Below the pieces are notes generated by a model. The model was not told the origin of the DNA, did not search any database, and worked only from the letters and a program-made list of their open reading frames with translations. Shown here in pieces: positions 1-9,099 of a DNA stretch of 64,000 bases; the stretch's first letter is position 1; the number at the start of each line of letters is the position of its first letter. A program made the translations under genes and the position numbers. The DNA is from an uncultured Lachnospiraceae bacterium. GTDB taxonomy: Bacteria > Bacillota > Clostridia > Lachnospirales > Lachnospiraceae. Location: the NCBI GenBank assembly GCA_900315735.1, contig ONAD01000014.1, positions 17,453-81,452 on the forward strand, in the 5' to 3' direction.

Positions 1-1254
1 GGTACACCTTCTCTCCTGCTGAAAGGCGAGTTCAATGGAAAACCCGCATCTTTCGGTTTGGGTGAAGATGTAATCAGCAAGCATATGATGCTTGTTGGCG
101 GAACCGGATGCGGTAAGAGCACATTATTTTATCATATCATTGAACAGCTGAAGAAAAAAATGACTGCTGATGACGTAATGATTATCTTTGACAGCAAAGG
201 AGATTTTTACTCGAAGTTTTACAGTAAGAAAGATTGTGTCATTGGTAACTCGCCTCAATATATTCAGCAGTCGGAGCGATGGAATATCTTCAAAGAGATC
301 CTTGCAGATGGTTGGGATGAGCGACAGGTAATGATGAATGCAACAGAAATCTGCAAGGCTCTGTTTGAGGAAAGAACAAAGAACAATTCAAGCAATCCAT
401 TTTTCCCTAATGCAGCAAGAGACTTACTAGCTGCTATTCTGGTGACAACTATTCGATTAGGCGAAGGAGAAAAACAATTTGTAGTAGAGAATTTCTACAA
501 CAACAGAATCAAGGAATTCCTGGACTCTTGTTCAGGACCGGATATTTGCGACTACCTTGACGGGTTCGGAGATATGCGTTCGGTGATGAGTTACATTGAA
601 GGAGACAGTGCGCAGTCACAGGGCGTATTGGCGGAGATGTTTTCGGTCGTTCGTGATGTTTTTATGGGTGTTTTCTGCGAAAAGGGCAAATTTTCAATGC
701 GAAATTTTGTGCGCCAAAAAGGTGGTCGTACTTTATTTATTGAATATGATCTCTCTATTGGTAGTGTACTCACTCCAGTGTATAAAATGCTTTTTGATTT
801 GGCCTTGAAGGAGGCTTTAGGAAGGACAAAATCGCAGGGAAATGTGTACTTTATATGCGATGAGTTTAAGCTCCTGCCAAACCTGCAGCATATAGATGAT
901 GGCGTAAACTTCGGGCGAAGCCTTGGAGTAAAAGTTTTCGCCGGACTTCAGAGTATAGAACAGCTTTATGAAATCTATGGTCAAAGCAGGGGAAAGAATC
1001 TCGCAGCGGGATTCTCGTCCATTATCGCATTCAGGGCAAACGATGTTACTACAAGAGAATATATATCTAGTTTGCACGGAAAAAATATGGTTCTTGAGCA
1101 GTATCGAATGCTCAATAACACAATGGTCGAGGAGAAACGCATAGGATCAACCGTCGAAGATTGGGATCTGAATAACCTCAAAGTTGGAGAGGCTATAGTG
1201 GGTCTCCCATTTGCTCCTCCATTCAGATTTTATTTTGAAATGTATAGAGGTTAA
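1..1254 (+). CDS. VirD4/TraG-like P-loop ATPase, 5' end outside window
   Basis: The reading frame is open from base 1, so the true start lies upstream; 417 residues are visible. A Walker A motif (GGTGCGKST) lies near visible residue 33, followed by a strand ending in IIFDSKGD. A Walker B-like strand (YFICDEFKLLPNL) and a GLQS motif in the next helix follow. This order is typical of the VirD4/TraG/HerA-FtsK group of hexameric pumps that move DNA or protein. No membrane segment is visible, but the N-terminus is missing. It sits 5 bases before a degenerate kinase gene and runs with the rest of the island. A second, different VirD4-like ATPase lies at 18,511. No relaxase is seen, so a role in plain conjugation is not supported. 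Family-level call firm, role inferred. Confidence 0.75.
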   Translation, partial: GTPSLLLKGEFNGKPASFGLGEDVISKHMMLVGGTGCGKSTLFYHIIEQLKKKMTADDVMIIFDSKGDFYSKFYSKKDCVIGNSPQYIQQSERWNIFKEILADGWDERQVMMNATEICKALFEERTKNNSSNPFFPNAARDLLAAILVTTIRLGEGEKQFVVENFYNNRIKEFLDSCSGPDICDYLDGFGDMRSVMSYIEGDSAQSQGVLAEMFSVVRDVFMGVFCEKGKFSMRNFVRQKGGRTLFIEYDLSIGSVLTPVYKMLFDLALKEALGRTKSQGNVYFICDEFKLLPNLQHIDDGVNFGRSLGVKVFAGLQSIEQLYEIYGQSRGKNLAAGFSSIIAFRANDVTTREYISSLHGKNMVLEQYRMLNNTMVEEKRIGSTVEDWDLNNLKVGEAIVGLPFAPPFRFYFEMYRG

Positions 1255-1259
1255 ATAGT

Positions 1260-2171
1260 ATGGAAACTTTATCTCAAGAAACAGTAATTCGATTGAAAAG
1301 CGGGGAGGCTGTTATAAAAAACGTGGTCTACTCTGCTGGAAAACAAATCTATCGTGTTATATACGATGGAACGGATAAAATGCTTGTGTGGATACCAAAG
1401 AGTAAGGAAGCAAGTAGTATATATTCAAACACACTAAAACTGGTGCAGATGGGTTGTATAGATGAAAGTTATATTTGGCCTGAGGATATCTCTGAGTTGG
1501 ATGATAGTGGCTTCGGTTATATTGTGCCGATTATTCCGGATGGATTTGTGCCACACACAGATATTCTTTACTTAAAGTATCGTCCGGACTATAGGGTGAT
1601 TGTGACAGCCGCAATTCAACTGTGTAAAGCAATCGAATCTCTTAGCCAAAACGGACTTGTTAAGTACGGTTTCACTTCGTTCTATGTAAACGTTAATGAT
1701 GGAAGAATTATAATTCCAGATAATGATGAAGCAATTGTACCGTATGGAACAAAACTTTCTTGGTTTGATAATCCAAGATACACAGCACCGGAAGTCACTT
1801 TGGGAGCCCCTTTGGATTGTTATAGCATGCGTTTCATTCTTGCAAAGTTGCTATTCCAGTTACTGTTTTTGGCTCATCCATTTGAAGGGGTTAGAAGCTT
1901 TGTGCCAATGACTACAAACATGCAAATAAAACTATATGCTGAAGACCCTGTGTTTATTTTTGACAGAAACGATCAATGCAATATGCCCGATCCGAGTTTA
2001 CAGAAAAACACAATACTGTTATGGAAGATAACCCCAACCTTTGTGAAAGAAATATTTTGGAGAGCCTTTGATAAAGAAGCTATTAGACAGCCACTCCATC
2101 GACCTACAGAAAAAGACTTTTCTGATGTATTAATAAGATATTTGGTTTATTTGAATAAGGTGACAATATGA
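1260..2171 (+). CDS. Degenerate protein kinase-like protein (probable pseudokinase)
   Basis: 303 residues. The C-lobe resembles bacterial Ser/Thr kinases of TerY-kinase-phosphatase clusters: PRYTAPEV around residues 172-178 is an APE motif, followed by DCYSMRF and a LAHPFEG segment as in those kinases. The catalytic loop position reads KYGFTSFYVN, so the HRD aspartate appears lost. The region expected to hold the ATP-binding lysine reads LVWIPK. An Asp in PDND remains where DFG/DND is expected. I infer a pseudokinase or scaffold. It starts 5 bases after the ATPase and overlaps the vWA gene by ATGA, so the three are probably translated together. Kinase homology is judged by motif pattern only. 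Confidence 0.6.
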   Translation: METLSQETVIRLKSGEAVIKNVVYSAGKQIYRVIYDGTDKMLVWIPKSKEASSIYSNTLKLVQMGCIDESYIWPEDISELDDSGFGYIVPIIPDGFVPHTDILYLKYRPDYRVIVTAAIQLCKAIESLSQNGLVKYGFTSFYVNVNDGRIIIPDNDEAIVPYGTKLSWFDNPRYTAPEVTLGAPLDCYSMRFILAKLLFQLLFLAHPFEGVRSFVPMTTNMQIKLYAEDPVFIFDRNDQCNMPDPSLQKNTILLWKITPTFVKEIFWRAFDKEAIRQPLHRPTEKDFSDVLIRYLVYLNKVTI

Positions 2172-3817
2172 CAAGAAAAACAGAAAAACCTGAACTTTTT
2201 GCAAGGTGCATGCTCCCTATTATATTTGTGGTAGATACCTCTGGGGCAATGAGTGGACAATCTATAAGCGTTCTTAATACATGCTTAGAAGAAACAATAC
2301 AAAACATAGGTGAAAATAGAAAATTCTGTTGCGATGTGATACCTAAAATTGGAATTTTACAAGTTCATACTGGCTCTAGTTGGGTAAATCCTAATGAGCT
2401 AGAGTTAGCAGAAAGGCTTGATTACCAGCCACTAGATGCAGCAGGACTCAGAGATATGGGTTCTGCATTAGTTGAACTTAACGAGAAACTATCACGTAAA
2501 GCGTTTCTCGACTTTCCGATAGGAAAGGGTGCACCAATTATCATCTATGTTGTATGTGGGCAAATAACAGATGACTGGAGATCCTCACTTTATGGTTCAC
2601 TATTAAAAAATAAATGGTATCAAAGATCTATTAAATTGGGATTTGCACTTGGTGAAGATGCGGATATCGAAGCCCTATCTGAAATTTTGGGCGAATCAGG
2701 TGCGATTATCCAAGTATATGAATATGCAGCCTTTAGCAAAGCATTCACGGATATAGTAGTAGATACGTTTAACAGATGCAGCATTCACTATACTTATTTT
2801 GATAAGGCTAAAAACCCTCGAGATATCATACAGGACGTGATTGATGGATTTACTCAGAATGCCGACGACGTAAATGTCATAATGTCACATCCCTCCGTTA
2901 TCAAAGTTGATTCAGCGGTTGAGGATGATGATCGTGTTCTAAAGAATATGATGGCCTATTCCGAAATATGGACAATCCTAAATTTGTTAGAAAATTCATA
3001 TGCATCACGAGTACCGCAACAGGTAAAAAACTTTTTTGAGGAGGAACGCCTAAAAGACTACATTCCTCAAATAGATGTAGATAGACCATTGACAGAACAG
3101 AATTTGCAAAGAGAAACAATGGTTCTCTTAGCCCTACTTAATGTTAATTATTGGTGCGATAGCGAAGAAGAAAGAGAATTTTGGCTTAGGGAAATGGCAA
3201 ATAATGATAATAGTGAATATGATCCAAATGATATGTCCTGGGATTTGAGTCATTTATTCGATGAGTCAGAAAAAATATATGATAACAACGATGAGTATCC
3301 GACAGAAACCGAAGAAGAAAATCATGTTCTAATACATATGCCAAATGGTGAATTAACTATATATGTAAACTATCACGACGAAAAAACAATGATTCCGCTA
3401 AAGTTTTTTGAATTACATGAAACCATAGATACAAATACAAGCACTGATCCAGCTCTTGAAATTTTTCTCTGGAATAGTTGGGGACCTGTGCTTGATGTGA
3501 AAAATATTGGTTTGGATGATATTTACTCAAGACAGCGAATTGCACCTGAATCAACTGCCATTGCAGTTGATGGGTCAAAATTAATTCATAAAATAGATGG
3601 TGAAGCTGTATTTCAAATCAATATGATAGGTACAGATACTTATATTAAAAACATATCCAAAAGTGCTGCTGAGATAATTAGACCCATCCATAAAGGAGAA
3701 AAGATATCTGTAGGCCTAGATTCCGCATTGGTTAACAGTGAGGGGGAACTTATACTGAGCATAAGCACTCCGGATGGATGGATTTTGGAAGAGTGGGATC
3801 CTGATAATGAATGGTGA
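2168..3817 (+). CDS. TerY-like von Willebrand factor A domain protein
   Basis: 549 residues. Residues 15-190 are a vWA domain: LPIIFVVDTSGAM carries the MIDAS start with D23 and S25, but the usual third Ser is Ala27. The strand expected to end in TDG reads YVVCG and is followed by ITDDW, so one metal-site Asp is missing. The middle is acidic. The C-terminal ~130 residues look like a separate beta-rich domain and end in a Trp/acidic tail (WILEEWDPDNEW). vWA proteins of the TerY group act with kinases, phosphatases and zinc ribbons in stress and conflict clusters; here kinase-like and TerY-C-like genes are present separately. ATGA overlap with the gene before. Confidence 0.75.
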   Translation: MTRKTEKPELFARCMLPIIFVVDTSGAMSGQSISVLNTCLEETIQNIGENRKFCCDVIPKIGILQVHTGSSWVNPNELELAERLDYQPLDAAGLRDMGSALVELNEKLSRKAFLDFPIGKGAPIIIYVVCGQITDDWRSSLYGSLLKNKWYQRSIKLGFALGEDADIEALSEILGESGAIIQVYEYAAFSKAFTDIVVDTFNRCSIHYTYFDKAKNPRDIIQDVIDGFTQNADDVNVIMSHPSVIKVDSAVEDDDRVLKNMMAYSEIWTILNLLENSYASRVPQQVKNFFEEERLKDYIPQIDVDRPLTEQNLQRETMVLLALLNVNYWCDSEEEREFWLREMANNDNSEYDPNDMSWDLSHLFDESEKIYDNNDEYPTETEEENHVLIHMPNGELTIYVNYHDEKTMIPLKFFELHETIDTNTSTDPALEIFLWNSWGPVLDVKNIGLDDIYSRQRIAPESTAIAVDGSKLIHKIDGEAVFQINMIGTDTYIKNISKSAAEIIRPIHKGEKISVGLDSALVNSEGELILSISTPDGWILEEWDPDNEW

Positions 3818-3852
3818 TAATTTCTCTCAAATTATGCGTTTGGAGGTATATT

Positions 3853-4410
3853 ATGGAAAATAATGTTGATATGTCCAATAATGATTATAGTGTTTCAAAA
3901 CCACTAATAATATCAACGATTATGGGAGATGTAGATATTAAAGAAGAACCTGTAATTCTTAAACGTTGCCAAATATGTGCATGTGAGCCTCAGTCGGCAT
4001 TAGAGGATTGTTTTAAGATAACCAGGAAGGAAAAATTCTCACCGCATTTAATCGTAGAAAATATGGGTTTTGGTGATGCGGCAGTAGTGAAAACCCTTCA
4101 AAAAGGCCAGAATCTAACATTTGAATTAATAGAAAATGTTAATTTTAGAATATCTGGAAGTGCAAATGTTGAAACAGAAATAAGCCATTATAATACAAAG
4201 ATTTCTTTTCAGGAAACTAAGTCTGTTTTGAGAATAGGTATTTCCGCATACGAGGATTGCAAGGTGTATCTACCCTTCCGCATTGGCGAAAGATATAATT
4301 TGAAAGCAGGAGATTGCATTGTACCTAGGTTAAACTGTTCTGAGGGTTTTGCTATTCTTAGCTGTGTAAGTGACGATTGGTATGATTCAGGCTGGGACGA
4401 CTGGGAATAA
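3853..4410 (+). CDS. Unrecognised protein with Trp/acidic C-terminal tail
   Basis: 185 residues from the ATG preceded by GGAGG at 3841; an in-frame start at 3811 lacks a ribosome binding site and overlaps the vWA gene. No family recognised. It is soluble, with a Cys cluster (CQICAC) near residue 36, then alternating strand-like segments suggesting a beta-sandwich. It ends in DDWYDSGWDDWE, much like the Trp/acidic tail of the vWA protein just upstream, although the rest differs. The shared tail suggests both contact the same partner, which is inference. It lies between the vWA gene and the TNT-like gene. Confidence 0.6.
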   Translation: MENNVDMSNNDYSVSKPLIISTIMGDVDIKEEPVILKRCQICACEPQSALEDCFKITRKEKFSPHLIVENMGFGDAAVVKTLQKGQNLTFELIENVNFRISGSANVETEISHYNTKISFQETKSVLRIGISAYEDCKVYLPFRIGERYNLKAGDCIVPRLNCSEGFAILSCVSDDWYDSGWDDWE

Positions 4411-4449
4411 ATATTAAAAAGCGAAAAAGGTTAATCAGGAGGTCCGCAT

Positions 4450-5112
4450 ATGTCTCGAAAAAGAACAATTGAAAAGAATATACAGGCAAGCCACGAGGCA
4501 TCCAAATCAAGCAGATATATGCAGAGTGGTCTATCGGATAAAAGGGCGAAGCTTAGTTCAAAAAATTTTGACAAGTTGATGGCAGAAAGAGGTCTCTCAA
4601 AAGAAGACACTGCGAGTCTCAAAGCATCAAACCAACCAGGTACATCAATGGAAGTTCGCCATGCAAAAGCGGGCGAGAAGTTTGTAACAACTCATGGAAC
4701 CGAACGCAGTTCGGGGGTGTTTGTTTCAGAGAAATCTCTTGGGAATACACCGAGTGAGCGGATAGATAAGGGTGCTCTTCCTCATTCAAATTCGGCTGAA
4801 TATGAGACAACTGTTGAACTCTCCAGAGATCAAAATCTTGTATATGGGAAAATTGCCCCGCAAAGCAAGTTCTCAAAAATGGATCCGAATCAGGCACCGC
4901 GATCTGGAGGTGGAGAACAGGTTATCACAGATGGTGGTTATAATACCGGTGCTGTTATCAATAGAGATCCAAAATATCCGGTGCCCGCGAGTTCGGACTT
5001 TCAAAAAAGGTCGCAGGCATATAAAAAGAGTCATGCAGTAGAAACATCGGCAGATGATAGAATGTCAAGACATAACAATGGGAACAACAATACCAGTGGC
5101 CAATCCATGTGA
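4450..5112 (+). CDS. Putative small toxin with TNT-like (NAD glycohydrolase) pattern
   Basis: 220 residues, RBS AGGAGG at 4437. Residues ~70-165 follow the pattern of the tuberculosis-necrotizing-toxin domain: a G-x-F-V-S strand (SSGVFVSEKS), ER...ALP, a strand leading to GKIAPQ, then GGGEQ. In TNT the corresponding GGG-x-Q glutamine is functionally important. The DR-x-G arginine is not obvious (TTHG here), so activity is uncertain. Both ends are polar and low in complexity, with an Asn/Ser-rich C-terminus. No signal peptide, LXG, PAAR or other export domain. It lies in the middle of the island without an obvious dedicated immunity gene. It could also be an unrelated ADP-ribosyl-type fold. 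Confidence 0.45.
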   Translation: MSRKRTIEKNIQASHEASKSSRYMQSGLSDKRAKLSSKNFDKLMAERGLSKEDTASLKASNQPGTSMEVRHAKAGEKFVTTHGTERSSGVFVSEKSLGNTPSERIDKGALPHSNSAEYETTVELSRDQNLVYGKIAPQSKFSKMDPNQAPRSGGGEQVITDGGYNTGAVINRDPKYPVPASSDFQKRSQAYKKSHAVETSADDRMSRHNNGNNNTSGQSM

Positions 5113-5130
5113 TCAAGGAGATAGAGCAAC

Positions 5131-6390
5131 ATGAAAAAAATAAGATGTCAAATGTGCGATGGCACATGGATTGTAGAAGATAATGATTTAGAAAAGCAAA
5201 GGGTTTGTCCCTGCTGTGCATCTTCAATTCAAGGAAAAGTTGAATTTGAAACTTACGACTCGCTTGACAAGGCTATATATGGTGCCATTACAAAAATGGG
5301 AGATAGTGTGCTCCAGAATCTCCGTCAGTTATCGGGATTTATGATGGATACAGCACCGAACTTAAGGAAGGAAATACGTATTTTCAGTAAGACCGTTACA
5401 GATGAATATGTATCTTATATAAAAATATTATTTGACCAGGATGTTTGTGAAGCAGAAACAACTATCCGAAAGCTACGACAACTTTTTATTGAAGAAGAAG
5501 GACTGTCTGAATCATGGGCGGATATGATCTGTGAAAGCTTGCACGGCGCATTGCTTTACAATAAAGGGATTGGGTGTACGAGATTAATCAATGTAGAGAT
5601 TGGTGATTTTGAACCATCCACGAGGAGTACAGATAGAAGTATTACAGTAACAGAGCGGCACGTCGAGGATGTAAAAGCAAGTCATAAACCCAAGATTGCG
5701 TCTAAGACAAGAAAAAATACTAGCAGTGATAACACAACACCACCAAATGTACATTATACAACAACAGGCGATCCGGAGGGTTTGTGTGAGCTAGCGTTAA
5801 AATACTACAATGGTGCTCCTGGTTATAAAAAAGATGAAAGAGCGGCCATTAAGCTATTTAGACAGTCTGCAAATTATCATCAGTATGTTCCTGCTTATAA
5901 CTATCTAGGTCGTATTTTTATGAAAAGAAGAGAATCTGATAGTGCTTCAAAATGGTATCAAAAGTCTGCGGCTGCAAATAATGCGGAAGGACTCTGTATG
6001 ATGGGCTATTTCTATCAAAAAGGTTATGGAGTGGTTGAGCAAAGTACGCTATCAGCGATAGGGTGTTATACAAGTGCTGTGGCTACTGGAAATTTTGAAC
6101 AAATGGTAGATGTTGCAAGAAAATTCCTCAAAGGAGGAGAACTTCCTAAAGAGGAAAAAATAGCTGTTGATATTCTTGATGCTGCAGCAAAGGCAGGAAG
6201 TTCTGATGCACAATATTATCTAGCAAATTGTTACGTAGAGGGAATCGGTATTGATGCAGATATTGGAAAAGCGATTGATTTGTTGAAAAAAGCTGTTGCC
6301 GAGGGACACGCTCATGCCTTAACTGATTTAAGAGTTCTGTATGGGAAACTCTCTTTCTCTGAAAGATTAAAATATAATTTAAAAGAGTGA
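5131..6390 (+). CDS. Zinc-ribbon and Sel1-repeat protein
   Basis: 419 residues, RBS AAGGAG. N-terminal zinc ribbon: C6-x2-C9 and C26-x2-C29. Residues ~45-160 form a helical module resembling the one in the two Sel1 proteins downstream. Residues ~215-410 are about five Sel1-type TPR-like repeats (A..LG..Y..G.GV..D...A..W...AA..G pattern). Sel1 repeats usually scaffold protein complexes. First of three related proteins in this operon; followed by an overlapping TerY-C-like zinc ribbon gene. Cytosolic, no membrane segment. Confidence 0.8.
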   Translation: MKKIRCQMCDGTWIVEDNDLEKQRVCPCCASSIQGKVEFETYDSLDKAIYGAITKMGDSVLQNLRQLSGFMMDTAPNLRKEIRIFSKTVTDEYVSYIKILFDQDVCEAETTIRKLRQLFIEEEGLSESWADMICESLHGALLYNKGIGCTRLINVEIGDFEPSTRSTDRSITVTERHVEDVKASHKPKIASKTRKNTSSDNTTPPNVHYTTTGDPEGLCELALKYYNGAPGYKKDERAAIKLFRQSANYHQYVPAYNYLGRIFMKRRESDSASKWYQKSAAANNAEGLCMMGYFYQKGYGVVEQSTLSAIGCYTSAVATGNFEQMVDVARKFLKGGELPKEEKIAVDILDAAAKAGSSDAQYYLANCYVEGIGIDADIGKAIDLLKKAVAEGHAHALTDLRVLYGKLSFSERLKYNLKE

Positions 6391-6749
6391 AAATAATGGA
6401 GGCAGCTGTACTACTTGCCAAATGTGGCAAAAGAAATCGAATATACGGAATAAGGACTCAGAAGATGAGTGACGGGGATTGGTGGCGAACTTGGGCATTT
6501 CCAATTGATGAGCACCGAGCAGAAAGTGAAAGATACGATCTTACTGTTGTTCAGGGAAACCTTTTCTATACCGAGGAATATCCTGGATGCCCGTTCTGTG
6601 GCACAAAGAATTTGGTGATGTGTAATAAATGTCATAAGATATCTTGCTGGAATGGAGAGTCTCGGTTGGAGTGTCCATGGTGTGGAAACGATATGAACAA
6701 TATTGTTACTGCCACAGCAAAGTTTAATCTATCGGGTGGAGATATTTAA
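6387..6749 (+). CDS. Stand-alone TerY-C-like zinc ribbon protein
   Basis: 120 residues from GTG 6387; ATG 6396 with AAAGAG about 9 bases upstream is equally possible and gives 117. The N-terminal part (GIR...W.RTWAFPID) and the Cys pattern (YPGCPFCG, CNKCHKISCWNGE, CPWCG) match the metal-binding C-terminal domain often fused to TerY vWA proteins. Here it is a separate gene, about 2.6 kb after the vWA gene whose usual C-terminal ribbon is absent. I infer that it completes the vWA protein in trans. Overlaps the previous stop codon. Confidence 0.7.
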   Translation: MKIMEAAVLLAKCGKRNRIYGIRTQKMSDGDWWRTWAFPIDEHRAESERYDLTVVQGNLFYTEEYPGCPFCGTKNLVMCNKCHKISCWNGESRLECPWCGNDMNNIVTATAKFNLSGGDI

Positions 6750-6764
6750 CAAGGAGGCAAAGGA

Positions 6765-9083
6765 ATGACTGCGTATGACTCAAGCAATCTGAAAAGTACG
6801 CTTGCTTATATAAAGGATAGGTTTGGTCTGGATGTGTTCACTAAGCCTGGTCGTGTGCCGGCACTGTTAAGTGATTTGGCACCGGGGTTGAAGAATGATC
6901 GGATTATGTTAGAGAGGCTGTCTCGTTTGGGTATTCTTGATGACTTTGTAGAGAATACATATGAAAATGAGGCAGTGCAAAAAAGAATAGTTTCTAAATC
7001 CATGACTCAGCTGACGCAATCTGAGTTTATTCGACCTGCAATCGCCGCGTCTTATATTAGCGTAATGGCAGAAGTCTTCGGCTGGTCAATTGAAGTTGAA
7101 ATTCCCAAGGAAACTACTGAAGAGAAGATAAAGTTCGATTCGGAGAGGTACATGAAGGAGTCACAGGATAGAGACTTCCTTTGGGGAAAGAGAGCTGTTG
7201 AAGAAGAGAGGTTTGACGAAGCCAGACTCCTGTTTAGCAAGGCTTACGGTCAAGGGAATGTCCTAGCAGGCGTTCACCTTGGTGAAAGATACTATTCTGG
7301 AAATGGCTGTGAACGTGATTACGACAAAGCCATCCCCTTATTTGTGGATGGAATGCATAGGGGCTGTCCACTTGGGGCAGAGTGGCTTGCTGAAGCATAT
7401 AGAGTAGGCAAGGGAGTGCCGAAAGACGTTGATAAAGCAAAAGAAATCTACAGTGCTTGCGTTGAAGCGTTGGAGGATATGTGTGCATTTGGTTGTGCAG
7501 ACGCACAATATGCTTTAGGTTTTGATTTATTATATGGCAATTTTTCGGCTGAAAATGAGAATAAGGCGTATTACTGGCTAGAGAAGGCAATGAAGTCAGG
7601 AAATGTCGGCGCGGGTGTACAAGTTGCCAAAATCCTAATCAACGGATGGGGGCAGGAAAAAGATGAACAAGCGGGCATAGCTATATTAGAAGGTTATGCT
7701 AATACAACGAATAATAATGCGCACTTTGAGCTCGGTAAAATTTACTATTATGGTAGGCTGAAAGAGCAGGATTATAAAAAAGCCTTGTATCACTTTAAAA
7801 AGGCGGCAGAACGAGGACATGCAAGTTCACAGGCTTATGTTGGTGATATATATTACTATGGCGAAGGCGTCCCTATTGATTATGTAGAGGCGAGAAGATG
7901 GTATGAACTAGCCGAAAACCAGGGCAATAAGGATGCTGCCTTAAATCTTGGGTTTATTTATTTTTTTGGAGAAGATGTCGCAAAGGATAAACAAAAAGCA
8001 TTTAAATACTTCAAGAAATCAGCTGACAAGGGAAATGCCCGTGCGCAGTATATGTTGCATTATTTCTATCTGCGGGACGAGCAATTCAAAAACTATGAAC
8101 TTGGGAGACAATATCTTCAAAGGTCCGCAGAACAAGGAGACGTGTTTGCTCAGAAGCTTTTGGCAAAGTGCTATATAGGTTCGTTTGATTTCGTTGAAGA
8201 TGATGTAAAATTTGCTTTTTGGATGCGAAAAGCAGCTGAACAAAACGACGCTGAAGCTCAAAGGATACTAGGCGAAGCATACATTGAATTGGAGAATGAA
8301 GAAGCTCTACCGAAAAGCTATCCGGACGCAATTGAATGGCTGGAAAAAGCCTGCGGAAATGGTGACGTAAGGGCGTCTGTTCTCTTGGCTGAAGTCTATT
8401 CCACTGTGGATGGCTACAAGGATACAAAAAAATTCTCTTATTACGCTGATCATGCTGAACAGCTGATGGTAGAGAAAGAAAAAAATGGATACTTCTTTGG
8501 AGAGGAACACGAATCGCTTGCGGATTTGCTCTATAAATCTTCTGACGATAAGGTCGTACGCCAAAAATCATTTGATCATTATTGCAAAGCCTTTCTGGCT
8601 GGCCGAAAAAGTGCATTATATGACCTTGGATGGATGTACTTTGTCAACGGGTATACCAATGATTTCTTCAAGCTGTCTCCGGATGAGCTGCTACAAAAGA
8701 TCGTTGAGACAGAGAAAGATAGTAAATCATCTAGTTTGGCCTACCTTTTAGGACTTGTTTATTTCAATGGGTATAAAATTTATGAGAACAAGGCAGCTGC
8801 CGAGCAATGGTACTTGAAGGCGATTGATAAAGGATCTCTTACTGCAGCATGTGAACTGGCGCTCTACTATGTAAATGAGCGAAAACTTTATGATAAAGGA
8901 TATTCTGTTTTAGAAAAGGCGCATGAAGATGGTTCTGTCGAAGCAACACGTCTTCTCGGACTGTGTTATAAAAACGGAATTGGTGTAAAGAAAAATCGTT
9001 CAAAAGCCAAAGCACTTCTTAAAGAAGCCGCAGAAAAAGGCGATGAAGATGCCGTAGCTGAACTAAAGAAATTCATTTTTTGA
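6765..9083 (+). CDS. Large Sel1-repeat protein
   Basis: 772 residues, strong RBS AAGGAGG. Residues 1-110 are a helical module (FGLDVF...ALLSDLAPGLK) that aligns by eye with residues ~40-145 of the 9,100 protein (FGVDIY...GLVNDLLP). From ~140 to the end there are roughly 14 Sel1-type repeats. No zinc ribbon, signal peptide or catalytic motif. Likely a long solenoid scaffold. Second of three tandem Sel1 genes, probably from local duplication followed by divergence; the region between repeats 8 and 11 is more degenerate. Confidence 0.82.
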   Translation: MTAYDSSNLKSTLAYIKDRFGLDVFTKPGRVPALLSDLAPGLKNDRIMLERLSRLGILDDFVENTYENEAVQKRIVSKSMTQLTQSEFIRPAIAASYISVMAEVFGWSIEVEIPKETTEEKIKFDSERYMKESQDRDFLWGKRAVEEERFDEARLLFSKAYGQGNVLAGVHLGERYYSGNGCERDYDKAIPLFVDGMHRGCPLGAEWLAEAYRVGKGVPKDVDKAKEIYSACVEALEDMCAFGCADAQYALGFDLLYGNFSAENENKAYYWLEKAMKSGNVGAGVQVAKILINGWGQEKDEQAGIAILEGYANTTNNNAHFELGKIYYYGRLKEQDYKKALYHFKKAAERGHASSQAYVGDIYYYGEGVPIDYVEARRWYELAENQGNKDAALNLGFIYFFGEDVAKDKQKAFKYFKKSADKGNARAQYMLHYFYLRDEQFKNYELGRQYLQRSAEQGDVFAQKLLAKCYIGSFDFVEDDVKFAFWMRKAAEQNDAEAQRILGEAYIELENEEALPKSYPDAIEWLEKACGNGDVRASVLLAEVYSTVDGYKDTKKFSYYADHAEQLMVEKEKNGYFFGEEHESLADLLYKSSDDKVVRQKSFDHYCKAFLAGRKSALYDLGWMYFVNGYTNDFFKLSPDELLQKIVETEKDSKSSSLAYLLGLVYFNGYKIYENKAAAEQWYLKAIDKGSLTAACELALYYVNERKLYDKGYSVLEKAHEDGSVEATRLLGLCYKNGIGVKKNRSKAKALLKEAAEKGDEDAVAELKKFIF

Positions 9084-9099
9084 TTTGAGGTGACAATAT

